Shown piece by piece: positions 1-8,221 of a stretch of DNA of 64,000 bases. Position 1 is the stretch's first letter; each line of letters begins with the position of its first letter. The notes beneath the pieces were generated by a model. That model saw only the letters and a list, made by a program, of their open reading frames with translations, had not been told where the DNA came from and ran no database searches. This DNA is from Alistipes shahii WAL 8301 (GTDB taxonomy: Bacteria; Bacteroidota; Bacteroidia; Bacteroidales; Rikenellaceae). A program made the position numbers and the translations under genes. Location: the NCBI RefSeq assembly GCF_025145845.1, contig NZ_CP102253.1, positions 3,224,001-3,288,000 of the forward strand. Reading direction: 5' to 3'.

Positions 1-31
1 TGTAGAACCATCAACCAAAAATTCAACGGAT

Positions 32-271
32 ATGATTATCACATTTAACGAGTTGCGCCGTATCAAGGACCGGTTGCCCAGCGGCAGCTCGCAGCGCATT
101 GCAGATGAGTTAGGAATCGACGTAGACACTGTCCGCAATTACTTTGGCGGCAAGCACGAATCGAAGGAGTGCGTCGGCGTGCACTTCGAACCGGGACCGG
201 ACGGGGGTGTCGTTACGTTGGACGATACGACGATTCTCGATGTTGCAATGCGCATCTTGAGCGAGCAGTAA
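32..271 (+). CDS. Small helix-turn-helix DNA-binding protein
   Basis: A 79-residue protein. Residues about 20-40 (QRIADELGIDVDTVRNYFGG) read as a helix-turn-helix in which a short helix, a turn and a recognition helix carry the VDTVRNYF segment. The rest is an acidic tail without a recognisable enzyme domain, ending TTILDVAMRILSEQ. Similar small proteins occur in Bacteroidales, but I cannot name the target. The gene stands alone: a hairpin terminator follows it, then a long gene-free stretch. A role as a small DNA-binding regulator is inferred only from the HTH-like segment. Confidence 0.75.
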   Translation: MIITFNELRRIKDRLPSGSSQRIADELGIDVDTVRNYFGGKHESKECVGVHFEPGPDGGVVTLDDTTILDVAMRILSEQ

Positions 272-307
272 CGGAGTTATAGCGATTTGTCCGGCATCCG
301 CCGGAAG

Positions 308-335
308 AAGGGCCTGCGTTTTGCAGGCCTTTTTG
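308..335 (+). terminator. Rho-independent terminator after the HTH gene
   Basis: GGCCTGC (311-317) pairs with GCAGGCC (323-329) around a short GTTTT loop and is followed by a T-rich run. It lies 37 bases after the stop codon of the small HTH gene. Confidence 0.8.
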
Positions 336-580
336 TTTGTGCTTTTGTCACCGAGAGTACATGAAACATTCCGCGGTCCTCGCCCGCGAGGTATCGCTGC
401 CTTTTGGTGGCAAAGATCTTCGCAGTCCGGCGACGGCGGGTCCTTTTAGTCTTTTCGTTCGCCCCAGCCCTTGGGAGCGTCCGCTTGAGCGGCGGGGTTT
501 GAGCGGCGCGGGGTGTTTGCAGCCCGGCAACCTGCGGGTCTTTTGCTGCCGTTTCGTTCGCCTCAGCCCCCCCCCTTGGG

Positions 581-801
581 GGCGATCGTAGGCTTCTGTG
601 CTTTCTGCTTGTCCCGGACGCATCCCTCTCGCCGCGTTCCGCGGCGAACGATTCCGGCCCGATGCCGTAGCCGTGAAACGAAGTCCCGGCTAAAAGTGGC
701 AAGAAACGGGGCCGGTTTGCTTGCAAACCCGCGAATAGGCGCCCGTTTCGAACGTTAGCCGGGACGAAGTAGGCGGAGGCATCTGCCGGGGAGTTTTTGG
801 G
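581..801 (+). repeat. 220-base direct repeat, copy A
   Basis: Runs from GGCGATCGTAGGCTTCTG to GGGGAGTTTTTGG. It matches copy B at 1043-1263 with an offset of 462 bases and about ten differences, so roughly 95% identity. Both copies end at a GTAC hairpin. It looks like a dispersed intergenic element; no coding function is supported. Confidence 0.85.
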
Positions 802-825
802 TACCTTTTTGCGGAAAAAAGGTAC
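801..825. repeat. GTAC hairpin 1
   Basis: GTACCTTTTT (801-810) pairs perfectly with AAAAAGGTAC (816-825) around GCGGA. It abuts the end of repeat copy A. Confidence 0.7.
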
Positions 826-857
826 AAAACACCCGCGACATCGTCGCGGCTTTCTCT

Positions 858-879
858 GTACTTTTGATGGCAAAAGTAC
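858..879. repeat. GTAC hairpin 2
   Basis: GTACTTTTG (858-866) pairs perfectly with CAAAAGTAC (871-879) around ATGG. It is the second of three similar hairpins in this gene-free region. Confidence 0.7.
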
Positions 880-1042
880 CAAAACCATCCGCATGTCGCT
901 TTTCGCGGGAACAACCTCCGGCCCGCGTTGAGCGGGCGCAGTAAGATCAGGCCTTTACAGCCTCCCGCTCCGGGCACGCGGGCTGTCGGTTGTTCTTCTT
1001 CCGCTCCAAGCGATAATGCGGCGGTTGAAACCCGCTTCCAGG

Positions 1043-1263
1043 GGCGATCGTAGGCTTCTGTGCTTTCTGCTTGTCCCGGACGCATCCCTCCCGCCGCGTT
1101 TCGCGGCGAACGATCCCGGCCCGATGCCGAAGCTGTGAAACGAAGGCCCGGCTAAAAGTGGTAAGAAACGGGGCCGGTTTGCTTGCAAACCCGCGAATAG
1201 GCGCCCGTTTCGAACGTTAGACGGGACGAAGTAGGCGGAGGCATCTGCCGGGGAGTTTTTGGT
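1043..1263 (+). repeat. 220-base direct repeat, copy B
   Basis: Second copy of the element at 581-801. Most differences are single substitutions, plus one base missing in the final run of G. The sequences before the two copies (about 340-580 and 900-1040) are not alike, so the duplicated unit begins near GGCGATCG. Confidence 0.85.
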
Positions 1264-1285
1264 ACTTTTTGCGGTCAAAAAGTAC
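1262..1285. repeat. GTAC hairpin 3
   Basis: GTACTTTTT (1262-1270) pairs with AAAAAGTAC (1277-1285). It abuts the end of repeat copy B just as hairpin 1 abuts copy A. Confidence 0.7.
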
Positions 1286-1412
1286 ATAGAACCCCGCGGG
1301 CGAAAGTCGCGGTTAGTTGCCGATCAGAAAGCGGCAAAAAACGCAAGTCGCCGGACTGCGAACACCCCCGAGTGCGCCGCGCCCCTCGAAAACCGCTTTT
1401 CAGGCGGGTGAC

Positions 1413-1448
1413 AAAATGCCGTGCGCCATGACGTTGCACGGCATTTTT
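1413..1448. terminator. Symmetric hairpin before the dnaK promoter
   Basis: AAAATGCCGTGC (1413-1424) pairs perfectly with GCACGGCATTTT (1436-1447) around an 11-base loop. The A and T tracts on the two sides give it terminator shape in both directions. It would insulate dnaK from anything upstream. Confidence 0.7.
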
Positions 1449-1466
1449 CTGCCATCGGGCTGACAA

Positions 1467-1499
1467 TTTGGCAGGGATTGCCGATCGGCACGACCTTTG
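1467..1499 (+). promoter_or_regulatory. Possible dnaK promoter
   Basis: TTTG at 1467-1470 and GACCTTTG at 1492-1499 are 21 bases apart, close to the Bacteroidetes TTTG / TAnnTTTG pattern although the first T of the -7 box is G. It would give a leader of about 90 bases. No CIRCE element was seen. Confidence 0.35.
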
Positions 1500-1594
1500 T
1501 TCGGTTCGAGGGCGTAACCGGCGGCCGGAGTCGGAAAAAGCCCGGACCGGCGGATACGAAACCGAAAAATAAACAATTAAAACATATTACTATT

Positions 1595-3517
1595 ATGGCA
1601 AAGATTATCGGTATTGATTTAGGAACCACGAACTCCTGCGTGGCAGTGATGGAGGGCAACGAGCCTGTTGTAATCCCCAACTCCGAGGGACACCGCACGA
1701 CCCCTTCGGTCGTGGCTTTCACGGCCGACGGCGAGCGTAAGGTCGGCGACCCCGCGAAGCGTCAGGCGATCACCAACCCCAAGCGCACGGTCTTCTCGAT
1801 CAAGCGTTTCATGGGTGAGACCTACGACAAGGTTTCGGCCGACATCGCGCGCGCTCCCTATGCCATCGTCAAGGGCGACAACAACACCCCGCGCGTGGAC
1901 ATCGACGGACGTCAGTACACCCCGCAGGAGATTTCGGCCATCATCCTCCAGAAGATGAAGAAGACGGCCGAGGATTACCTGGGCCAGGAGGTTTCGGAGG
2001 CCGTGATCACGGTGCCGGCCTACTTCTCCGACTCGCAGCGTCAGGCTACGAAGGAGGCGGGCGAGATCGCCGGTCTGAAGGTCCGCCGCATCATCAACGA
2101 GCCGACGGCCGCCGCATTGGCCTACGGTCTCGACAAGAAGTCCAGCGACCAGAAGATCGCCGTGTACGACCTGGGCGGCGGAACGTTCGATATTTCGATC
2201 CTCGAACTGGGCGACGGCGTCTTCGAGGTGAAGTCCACCAACGGCGATACGCACCTCGGAGGCGATGACTTCGACCACGTGCTGATCGACTACATGGCCG
2301 AGTCGTTCAAGGCCGAGCACCAGATCGACCTGCGTCAGGACCCGATGGCCTTGCAGCGTCTGAAGGAGGCCGCCGAGAAGGCGAAGATCGAACTGTCGTC
2401 CTCGACCACCACGGAGATCAACCTGCCGTATATCATGCCTGTCAACGGCATTCCGCAGCACCTGGTGATGACGCTCACGCGCGCCAAGTTCGAGCAGTTG
2501 TGCGACCACCTGATCCGCAAGACCATCGAGCCTTGCAAGCTGGCGCTTCGTGACGCGGGTCTGGACGCCTCGCAGATCAGCGAGGTGATCCTCGTGGGCG
2601 GTTCGACGCGTATTCCCGCGATCCAGAAGATCGTCGAGGAGTTCTTCGGCAAGACCCCGAACCGTTCGGTCAACCCCGACGAGGTCGTGGCCATCGGCGC
2701 CGCCATTCAGGGCGGTGTGCTCACGGGCGAGGTGAAGGACGTGCTGCTGCTCGACGTTACGCCGCTGTCGCTGGGTATCGAGACCCTGGGCGGTGTGATG
2801 ACCAAACTCATCGACGCCAACACGACGATCCCGACGCGCAAGTCGGAGACCTTCTCGACGGCTGCCGACAACCAGCCTTCGGTGGAGATCAACGTCTGCC
2901 AGGGCGAGCGTCCGCTGGCCCGCGACAACAAGTCGATCGGCCGCTTCCACCTCGACGGCATTCCCGCCGCACCGCGCGGCGTTCCGCAGATCGAGGTTAC
3001 GTTCGACATCGACGCCAACGGCATCCTGAACGTTTCGGCCAAGGACAAGGGCACGGGCAAGGAGCAGAAGATCCGCATCGAGGCCTCCTCGGGTCTTACC
3101 GAGCAGGAGATCCAGCGCATGCGCGACGAGGCCAAGGCCAACGAGGAGAAGGACAAGGCCGAGAAGGAGCGCATCGACAAGATCAACGCCGCCGACTCGA
3201 ACATCTTCACCACCGAGAAGCAGCTCAAGGAGTACGGCGAGAAACTTCCCGCCGACAAGAAGGCCGCCATCGAGACGGCGCTCGGCAAGCTGAAGGAGGC
3301 GCACAAGAACGCCGACGTGGCCGCCATCGACACGGCGATGGCCGAGCTTAACGCCGCATGGCAGGCCGCTTCGCAGGACATCTACGCGCAGCAGCAGGCA
3401 CAGCAGGGCGCACAGCCCGGAGCCGATGCCGGCCAGCAGTCGCAGTCGAACGCCGGCGGCCAGCAGGGCGGCGGCGACGGGCAGCCCGAGGATGTGGAGT
3501 TCGAAGAGGTGAAGTAG
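1595..3517 (+). CDS. dnaK: Molecular chaperone DnaK (Hsp70)
   Basis: A 640-residue Hsp70 that binds exposed hydrophobic peptides in an ATP-driven cycle with DnaJ and GrpE, in the cytosol. The ATPase domain starts IIGIDLGTTNSC (residues 3-14) and contains the phosphate motif VYDLGGGTFDISIL and the VGGSTRIP adenosine motif. The substrate domain follows (LLLDVTPLSLGIET), then a helical lid and a Gln/Gly-rich tail ending EDVEFEEVK. The frame is open back to 1421, but the ATG at 1595 gives the usual MAKIIGIDLG start. It is monocistronic: no grpE or dnaJ lies beside it, and a terminator follows. Confidence 0.98.
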   Translation: MAKIIGIDLGTTNSCVAVMEGNEPVVIPNSEGHRTTPSVVAFTADGERKVGDPAKRQAITNPKRTVFSIKRFMGETYDKVSADIARAPYAIVKGDNNTPRVDIDGRQYTPQEISAIILQKMKKTAEDYLGQEVSEAVITVPAYFSDSQRQATKEAGEIAGLKVRRIINEPTAAALAYGLDKKSSDQKIAVYDLGGGTFDISILELGDGVFEVKSTNGDTHLGGDDFDHVLIDYMAESFKAEHQIDLRQDPMALQRLKEAAEKAKIELSSSTTTEINLPYIMPVNGIPQHLVMTLTRAKFEQLCDHLIRKTIEPCKLALRDAGLDASQISEVILVGGSTRIPAIQKIVEEFFGKTPNRSVNPDEVVAIGAAIQGGVLTGEVKDVLLLDVTPLSLGIETLGGVMTKLIDANTTIPTRKSETFSTAADNQPSVEINVCQGERPLARDNKSIGRFHLDGIPAAPRGVPQIEVTFDIDANGILNVSAKDKGTGKEQKIRIEASSGLTEQEIQRMRDEAKANEEKDKAEKERIDKINAADSNIFTTEKQLKEYGEKLPADKKAAIETALGKLKEAHKNADVAAIDTAMAELNAAWQAASQDIYAQQQAQQGAQPGADAGQQSQSNAGGQQGGGDGQPEDVEFEEVK

Positions 3518-3526
3518 GGCTTCGCC

Positions 3527-3548
3527 AATTAAAAATTAAGAATTAATT
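3527..3548. repeat. AT-rich micro-repeat (AATTAAAAATTAAGAATT type)
   Basis: One of several near-identical AT-rich runs found directly after stop codons in this window (others near 32016, 40462, 47586 and 60654). It differs sharply in base content from the GC-rich genes around it. Confidence 0.6.
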
Positions 3549-3560
3549 CGACGCGAAAGG

Positions 3561-3594
3561 GCGCGATTCCTGCGGGAGTCGCGCTCTTTATTTT
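3561..3594 (+). terminator. dnaK terminator
   Basis: GCGCGATTCC (3561-3570) pairs with GGAGTCGCGC (3575-3584) with one G-T pair, a TGCG loop and then TCTTTATTTT. Confidence 0.85.
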
Positions 3595-3622
3595 GCCCGG
3601 GATGTAAAATTTGCTATCTTCG
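3592..3622 (+). promoter_or_regulatory. Promoter of the SMR exporter gene
   Basis: TTTG at 3592-3595, a 19-base spacer and TATCTTCG at 3615-3622, one base off the TAnnTTTG consensus. The start codon lies 20 bases downstream, too close for a guanidine riboswitch in the transcript. Confidence 0.6.
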
Positions 3623-3641
3623 TCCGTAAAAATCGTTTCCG

Positions 3642-3962
3642 ATGGCTTGGCTGTATCTGATTCTGGCAGGACTTTTCGAGATGGGGTGGCCGCTGGGGTT
3701 CAAACTTGCGAACCTCTGCCCGCGTTACCATTTTCTTTTTCTGGCCCTTTCGGTCGTGTCTATGGGCGTGAGTGGCTGGCTGCTCTACGTGGCCCAGAGG
3801 ACGATCCCGATGGGTACGGCCTACATGATCTGGACCGGTATCGGGGGCGTGGGAACCGTGGTCCTCGGCATCGTTTTCTTCCACGACGCCGTGACCTTCT
3901 GGCGGATGTTCTTCCTGTCGCTGGTCTTCGTCGGCATCGTCGGCCTGAAGATGGTGCATTAG
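3642..3962 (+). CDS. sugE: SMR family exporter, SugE/Gdx type
   Basis: A 106-residue inner-membrane protein with four hydrophobic helices, the standard size for small multidrug resistance proteins, which act as antiparallel dimers exchanging protons for cations. The essential membrane Glu is E13 in LAGLFEMGWPLGFKL. This N-terminus resembles the SugE/Gdx (guanidinium exporter) branch rather than EmrE. Residues 40-70 contain GWLLYVAQRTIPMGTAYMIWTGIG, typical of the family. I saw no guanidine riboswitch upstream, so substrate assignment rests on the sequence subtype alone. Its stop codon overlaps that of the convergent EamA gene by four bases. Confidence 0.88.
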   Translation: MAWLYLILAGLFEMGWPLGFKLANLCPRYHFLFLALSVVSMGVSGWLLYVAQRTIPMGTAYMIWTGIGGVGTVVLGIVFFHDAVTFWRMFFLSLVFVGIVGLKMVH

Positions 3963-4837
3963 GCCCGCTCCGCCCGCCACATCCCGTAGAGGATCAGCGC
4001 CGCTCCGGCCAAAGCGGCGAGGGTGATCCGCTCGCCGATGCAGAGCGTCGCCGCGACGATCGTCACCAGCGGGTTGAAATAGATGTAGTTGGTTGTCCTG
4101 ACGGCTCCCAGACGGTGCATCGCGGCGTTCCAGAGCACGTAGCAGAGCATCGAGGCCACGACGCCCAGAAAGAGCAGGTTGCCCCATACGACGGGCCGCG
4201 ACAGCACCTCCCAGTCCGCGCCGAAAGGCCGGAACGCAAAGACCGGGAGGATCGTCACGAGTCCGTAGAAAAAGACTTTCCGGGTGATGAAGATAGCGGG
4301 GTAGCGGCCTCCGAGGCGTTTGATCACCAGCGAATAAACCATCCATAGCATCGCCGCCGAGAGCGCCAGCATGTCGCCCCGCGGCGAGAGGCGGAGCACG
4401 AAATGCCCGTTGAGCACCACGAGCACCATCCCCGCGAATGCCAGCGCCGAGCCTGCGATCTGCCGCCGCGACATCCGCTCGCCGCGATAGAAGAGGCTCA
4501 TCACCACGGCGGTCCACACGGGCGCCGTGCAGACGATCAGCGAAACGTTCGAGGCCGGGGCGTACTCCAGAGCCATGTTTTCGGTAAGGAAATAGAGCGA
4601 CCCTCCGCTCAGCCCCGCGGCCGCCAGCAGCAGTTCGTCGCGCAGGTTCGCGGCCCACATGCGCCCGCGGGCGAAGGGCAGGATGCAGACGTATGCCATA
4701 GCGAACCGGAGCAGGAAAATTTCCGCCGGAGTCAGCGAGTTGGCGATCAGGACCTTCGTCGAAACGAACGTCGCGCCCCATACGGTCACCGTGAACAACG
4801 CCGCGAGGTGGTATTTGTATTCCGTGTATTTTATCAT
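3959..4837 (-). CDS. EamA/DMT family transporter
   Basis: A protein of about 292 residues with ten predicted hydrophobic helices in two EamA repeats, the drug/metabolite transporter fold. It begins TVWGATFVSTKVL after a short cytoplasmic end, and the second repeat includes RRLGGRYPAIFITRKVFFYG and GAALILYGMWRAERA. The frame is open to an ATG at 4885, but the ATG at 4837 (MIKYTEYKYHLAALF) gives a normal N-terminus and lies just after a TATTTTTG box. Members export amino acids, nucleotides or other metabolites; the substrate cannot be told here. It converges on sugE with overlapping stops. Confidence 0.88.
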   Translation of the reverse strand: MIKYTEYKYHLAALFTVTVWGATFVSTKVLIANSLTPAEIFLLRFAMAYVCILPFARGRMWAANLRDELLLAAAGLSGGSLYFLTENMALEYAPASNVSLIVCTAPVWTAVVMSLFYRGERMSRRQIAGSALAFAGMVLVVLNGHFVLRLSPRGDMLALSAAMLWMVYSLVIKRLGGRYPAIFITRKVFFYGLVTILPVFAFRPFGADWEVLSRPVVWGNLLFLGVVASMLCYVLWNAAMHRLGAVRTTNYIYFNPLVTIVAATLCIGERITLAALAGAALILYGMWRAERA

Positions 4838-4844
4838 ACGGCTC

Positions 4845-4852
4845 CAAAAATA
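4845..4852 (-). promoter_or_regulatory. -7 box close to the EamA start
   Basis: On the minus strand this reads TATTTTTG, an exact TAnnTTTG match, only seven bases before the ATG at 4837. If used, the mRNA would be almost leaderless. No convincing -33 element was found. Confidence 0.4.
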
Positions 4853-4916
4853 CGGATTTTTTTGCGCCGGCGCACTACTTTTCACCTTTCACCTTTCACT
4901 TTTCACTTTATTTTTC

Positions 4917-4924
4917 TATCTTTG
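4917..4924 (+). promoter_or_regulatory. -7 box of secDF
   Basis: TATCTTTG, an exact Bacteroidetes -7 match, 60 bases before the secDF start. The expected -33 site reads TTTC rather than TTTG. Confidence 0.5.
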
Positions 4925-4984
4925 CGTGCTATTGTGCGTAATGACAATAATTACAACAAATAACAATAACTATTTTTCACTCAA

Positions 4985-7900
4985 ATGCAAAGTAAAGGTT
5001 TTATTAAACTCATTGCGGTCCTGCTGGCTCTCGCGTGTGTTTATCAGCTCTCGTTTACGTTCAAGACGCGTGGCGTAGAGAAGCAGGCGGCCGCTTATGC
5101 CGCGCAGTTCCCCCTCGACCAGCAGGGCGAGGCCGAACAGCATTACCTCGATTCGGTGCAGAACCTGCCGGTTTACAACCTGGGCTTCCGCAAGTTCACC
5201 TACAAGGAGTGTAAGGAGAAGGAGCTGAACCTGGGCCTGGACCTCAAGGGCGGTATGAACGTCATGCTGGAGGTGCAGGTCGAGGATGTCGTGAAGGCTT
5301 TGGCCGGCGACAGCCAGAACGACCCGGCCTTCATCGAGGCGATCGGCGTGGCCAACGAGGCGATGAAGCAAGGCTCTTCGACCGACTATATCTCCGACTT
5401 CGTGAAGGCGTATTCGCGCCTTTCGAACGGCCGTCCCATCGCCGAGCTTTTCGTAAGCCCCGACCGCAAGGACATCACGCTCGAAAGCTCGGACGCCGAC
5501 GTCGAGAAGATCCTCAAGAAGGAGACCGAGGCTGCCATCGGCGCATCGTTCAACGTGCTGCGCAGCCGTATCGACCACTTCGGCGTTACGCAGCCCAACA
5601 TCCTGCGCCTCCCGAACTCGCACCGCATTCTGGTCGAGCTTCCGGGCGTGAAGGAGCCGCAGCGCGTCCGCGACCTGTTGCAGGGAACCGCTTCGCTGGA
5701 GTTCTGGACCACCTACGACGCCAATGAGATCTTCCCCGCGCTTTCCGCTGCCGACAAGCTCATCAAGGCCGAACTGGCGCAGGCTCCCGCCGCTGCGCCC
5801 GAGACCGCTGCCGCCGAGGCTGCCGCTGCCGCCGGGACTCCCGCCGCCGAGGCCGAGGGCCTGATCGCCGAGGTCGGCGCCGCCGATTCGACCGCCACGG
5901 CCGAGACCGCCGTTCAGGAAGGCAACTTCGACCACTCGCAGAACCCGCTCTTTGCAGTCCTCAATCCCCGCTTCGCAGGCGGCGCCTCCATCGGAGCCGC
6001 TTACAAGGCCGACATGGCAGCCGTCAACGAGTACCTCGCCCAGCCGGCCGTCCGCGAGCTGTTCCCCGCCGACATCATGTTCAAGTGGGGCGTCAAGGGC
6101 GACGACAAGATCGACGGTCGTTTCTACCTCTACGCCATCAAGGTTTCGACGCCCGACGGCAAGGCACCGCTCGACGGTTCGGTCGTTACGGAAGCCACCG
6201 AGCAGTACGCCCAGCGCGGCGCCACGGCCGAGGTTTCGATGACCATGAACGCCGAAGGTACGCAGGAGTGGTCGCGCATGACGGGCGAAAATATCGGCAA
6301 GTGCATCGCCATCGTTCTCGACGGCTACGTCTATTCGGCTCCCCGCGTCAACTCGAAGATCGACAAGGGACAGTCGCAGATCACTGGCGATTTCACCATC
6401 CAGGAGGCCAAGGACCTGGCCAACGTGCTCAATTCGGGTAAGGTTCCCGCTCCGGCCAAGATCATCCAGGATACGGTCGTAGGTCCTTCGCTGGGCCAGG
6501 AGTCGATCAACGCCGGTATGATCTCGTTCGTGATCGCCTTCATCCTCGTGCTGCTCTACATGGGTCTGTTCTACAAGACGGCGGGCTGGATGTCCGACGT
6601 CGCGCTGCTCACGAACGTCTTCCTGCTGATGGGCGTTTTGGTGTCGTTCGGCGCCGTGCTGACCCTTCCAGGTATCGCGGGTATCGTGCTGACGATGGGT
6701 ATGGCCGTCGATGCGAACGTGATCATCTACGAACGTATCAAGGAGGAGCTTCGCGGCGGCAAGGGTCTTTCGCTGGCCATCAAGGACGGTTTCTCGAAGG
6801 CCTATTCGGCCATCATCGACGGTAACCTGACGACGATCATCACGGGTATCGTGCTGTTCATCTTCGGCAACGGTCCGGTTCAGGGCTTCGCCACGACGCT
6901 GATCATCGGTATCATCACCTCGTTCTTCTGCGCCATCTTCATCACGCGCCTGCTGATCGAGTGGATCGTCGGCAAATGGGGTCACATCACCTTCTCGCGC
7001 CGCTGGTCGGAGAACTTCCTCAATAACACGCGCGTCGACTTCATCGCCAAGCGCAAACTGGCTTACGGCATCGCCGTTGCCCTGATGGTTCTGTCGTGCG
7101 TTTCGTTCTTCGCCCGCGGTCTGAACCTCGGCGCCGAGTTCACGGGCGGCCGCGCTTACGTGATCCGTTTCGACAAGCCCGTTTCGGCCGAAGAGGTTCG
7201 TCAGAATGTGGAGAAGGCTTTCTCGCAGTTCGCCGATGCCGACGCTTCGTCGATCAGTTCCGAGGTGAAGCAGTACGGCAAGGAGAACCAGATGCGCATC
7301 GTGACCCAGTATCGCTACGACGACACGTCGGACGAGGCTACCTCGGAGGTCGAGCAGATCATCTACGACGCTCTGAAACCGCTCTACTCGTATGACATCA
7401 CCTTCGAGCAGTTCCGCAATACGCAGACCGACGCCAACGGTATCCTGACGGCCGACAAGATCGGTCCCTCGATCGCCAAGGACATGACGTGGAACGCCAT
7501 CTATTCGGTGCTCTTCTCGCTCATCGCCATCGGTCTCTATATTACGTTCCGCTTCAAGCGCTGGCAGTGGGCTTCGGGCGCCACGGCGGCCCTGGCCTTC
7601 AACGCCCTGCTGATCATCGGCATCTTCTCGATGTTCTACGGTCTGCTGCCCTTCAACCTCGAGGTCAACCAGGCGTTCATCGCCGCGATCCTGACGATCA
7701 TCGGCTATGCCATCAACGACACGGTGGTCGTCTTCGACCGAATCCGCGAGTACCTGGGTCTCTACCCGAAGCGAAACCTGAAGGAGACCGTGAACAACGC
7801 CATCAACTCGACGCTGTCGCGTACGATCAACACCTCGGGCACGACGCTCGTGACGCTGCTGGCCATCTTCTTCTTCGGCGGCGAGACGATCCGCGGCTTC

Positions 7901-8014
7901 ATCTTCGCGCTGATCATCGGCGTGGTCGTAGGTACGGCCGCCACGATCTTCCTCGCGACGCCGATCGCTTACGATCTGATGACGAAGCGCGCCAAGACCG
8001 ACGTGGAGAAGTAA
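4985..8014 (+). CDS. secDF: Protein translocase subunit SecDF (fused SecD and SecF)
   Basis: A 1009-residue inner-membrane protein that uses the proton gradient to pull exported proteins through SecYEG. The SecD half has an N-terminal helix, the motif ELNLGLDLKGGMNVMLEV near residue 80, a large periplasmic domain and helices with GMAVDANVIIYERIKEELR around residue 575. The SecF half starts near residue 680 and repeats the motif as GYAINDTVVVFDRIREYL near 910. The two conserved Asp residues are thus present. An Ala/Glu-rich low-complexity insert sits at about residues 265-313 in the periplasmic domain. Fused SecDF is normal for Bacteroidetes. A strong terminator follows. Confidence 0.97.
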   Translation: MQSKGFIKLIAVLLALACVYQLSFTFKTRGVEKQAAAYAAQFPLDQQGEAEQHYLDSVQNLPVYNLGFRKFTYKECKEKELNLGLDLKGGMNVMLEVQVEDVVKALAGDSQNDPAFIEAIGVANEAMKQGSSTDYISDFVKAYSRLSNGRPIAELFVSPDRKDITLESSDADVEKILKKETEAAIGASFNVLRSRIDHFGVTQPNILRLPNSHRILVELPGVKEPQRVRDLLQGTASLEFWTTYDANEIFPALSAADKLIKAELAQAPAAAPETAAAEAAAAAGTPAAEAEGLIAEVGAADSTATAETAVQEGNFDHSQNPLFAVLNPRFAGGASIGAAYKADMAAVNEYLAQPAVRELFPADIMFKWGVKGDDKIDGRFYLYAIKVSTPDGKAPLDGSVVTEATEQYAQRGATAEVSMTMNAEGTQEWSRMTGENIGKCIAIVLDGYVYSAPRVNSKIDKGQSQITGDFTIQEAKDLANVLNSGKVPAPAKIIQDTVVGPSLGQESINAGMISFVIAFILVLLYMGLFYKTAGWMSDVALLTNVFLLMGVLVSFGAVLTLPGIAGIVLTMGMAVDANVIIYERIKEELRGGKGLSLAIKDGFSKAYSAIIDGNLTTIITGIVLFIFGNGPVQGFATTLIIGIITSFFCAIFITRLLIEWIVGKWGHITFSRRWSENFLNNTRVDFIAKRKLAYGIAVALMVLSCVSFFARGLNLGAEFTGGRAYVIRFDKPVSAEEVRQNVEKAFSQFADADASSISSEVKQYGKENQMRIVTQYRYDDTSDEATSEVEQIIYDALKPLYSYDITFEQFRNTQTDANGILTADKIGPSIAKDMTWNAIYSVLFSLIAIGLYITFRFKRWQWASGATAALAFNALLIIGIFSMFYGLLPFNLEVNQAFIAAILTIIGYAINDTVVVFDRIREYLGLYPKRNLKETVNNAINSTLSRTINTSGTTLVTLLAIFFFGGETIRGFIFALIIGVVVGTAATIFLATPIAYDLMTKRAKTDVEK

Positions 8015-8035
8015 TGGATAGACTCCCGATCCGAC

Positions 8036-8072
8036 AAAAACGGACCGCACCGAGAGGTGCGGTCCGTTTTTT
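8036..8072 (+). terminator. secDF terminator
   Basis: AAAAACGGACCGCACC pairs perfectly with GGTGCGGTCCGTTTTT around a GAGA loop, ending in six T. Confidence 0.93.
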
Positions 8073-8080
8073 CAAATAAA

Positions 8081-8112
8081 TTTGGCATTGCGGCCGGCTT
8101 GCACTATCTTTG
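8081..8112 (+). promoter_or_regulatory. Tandem promoter P1 for the ybbR-coaE-folP cluster
   Basis: TTTG at 8081-8084, a 20-base spacer, TATCTTTG at 8105-8112. It is an exact match to the consensus and nearly a copy of the promoter 86 bases downstream. Confidence 0.75.
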
Positions 8113-8167
8113 CGGGCAAGCAGACGCCCGCTTGGGCAGGCTGCGGCTCGGCAATGTGCAAAATAAA

Positions 8168-8198
8168 TTTGATATTGCCCCGCCTTGCACTATCTTTG
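8168..8198 (+). promoter_or_regulatory. Tandem promoter P2 for the ybbR-coaE-folP cluster
   Basis: TTTG at 8168-8171, a 19-base spacer, TATCTTTG at 8191-8198, 23 bases before the first ATG. It shares the frame AATAAATTTG..ATTGC...CTTGCACTATCTTTG with P1, pointing to a local duplication. Confidence 0.8.
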
Positions 8199-8221
8199 TC
8201 ATACGGATATTATAGGTTCCC

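Larger units (their letters stand above)
272..1594. other. Long gene-free region upstream of dnaK
   Basis: About 1.3 kb with no credible gene. Several minus-strand open frames cross it (277-894, 690-1085, 955-1287), but they translate the same duplicated DNA, have no recognisable domain and owe their length to high GC. The region holds a direct repeat in two copies, three short GTAC-type hairpins, a bidirectional hairpin at 1413-1448 and the likely dnaK promoter. I see no tRNA or known riboswitch. Confidence 0.7.

Noticed and set aside
277..1287. Three long minus-strand open frames upstream of dnaK sharing the same peptide segments
   Set aside because: They translate the duplicated noncoding repeat, have no domain, and overlap plus-strand frames of equal length. 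GC-rich DNA gives such frames by chance.
1619..3304. 561-codon minus-strand open frame opposite dnaK
   Set aside because: Shadow of the dnaK reading frame; composition rich in Arg, Leu and Val with no domain.
3596..3641. Guanidine riboswitch before the SugE-type exporter
   Set aside because: The promoter leaves a leader of only about 20 bases, too short for any guanidine riboswitch class.
4970..8050. 1026-codon minus-strand open frame opposite secDF
   Set aside because: Antisense shadow of a highly biased GC-rich coding region; secDF on the plus strand is certain.
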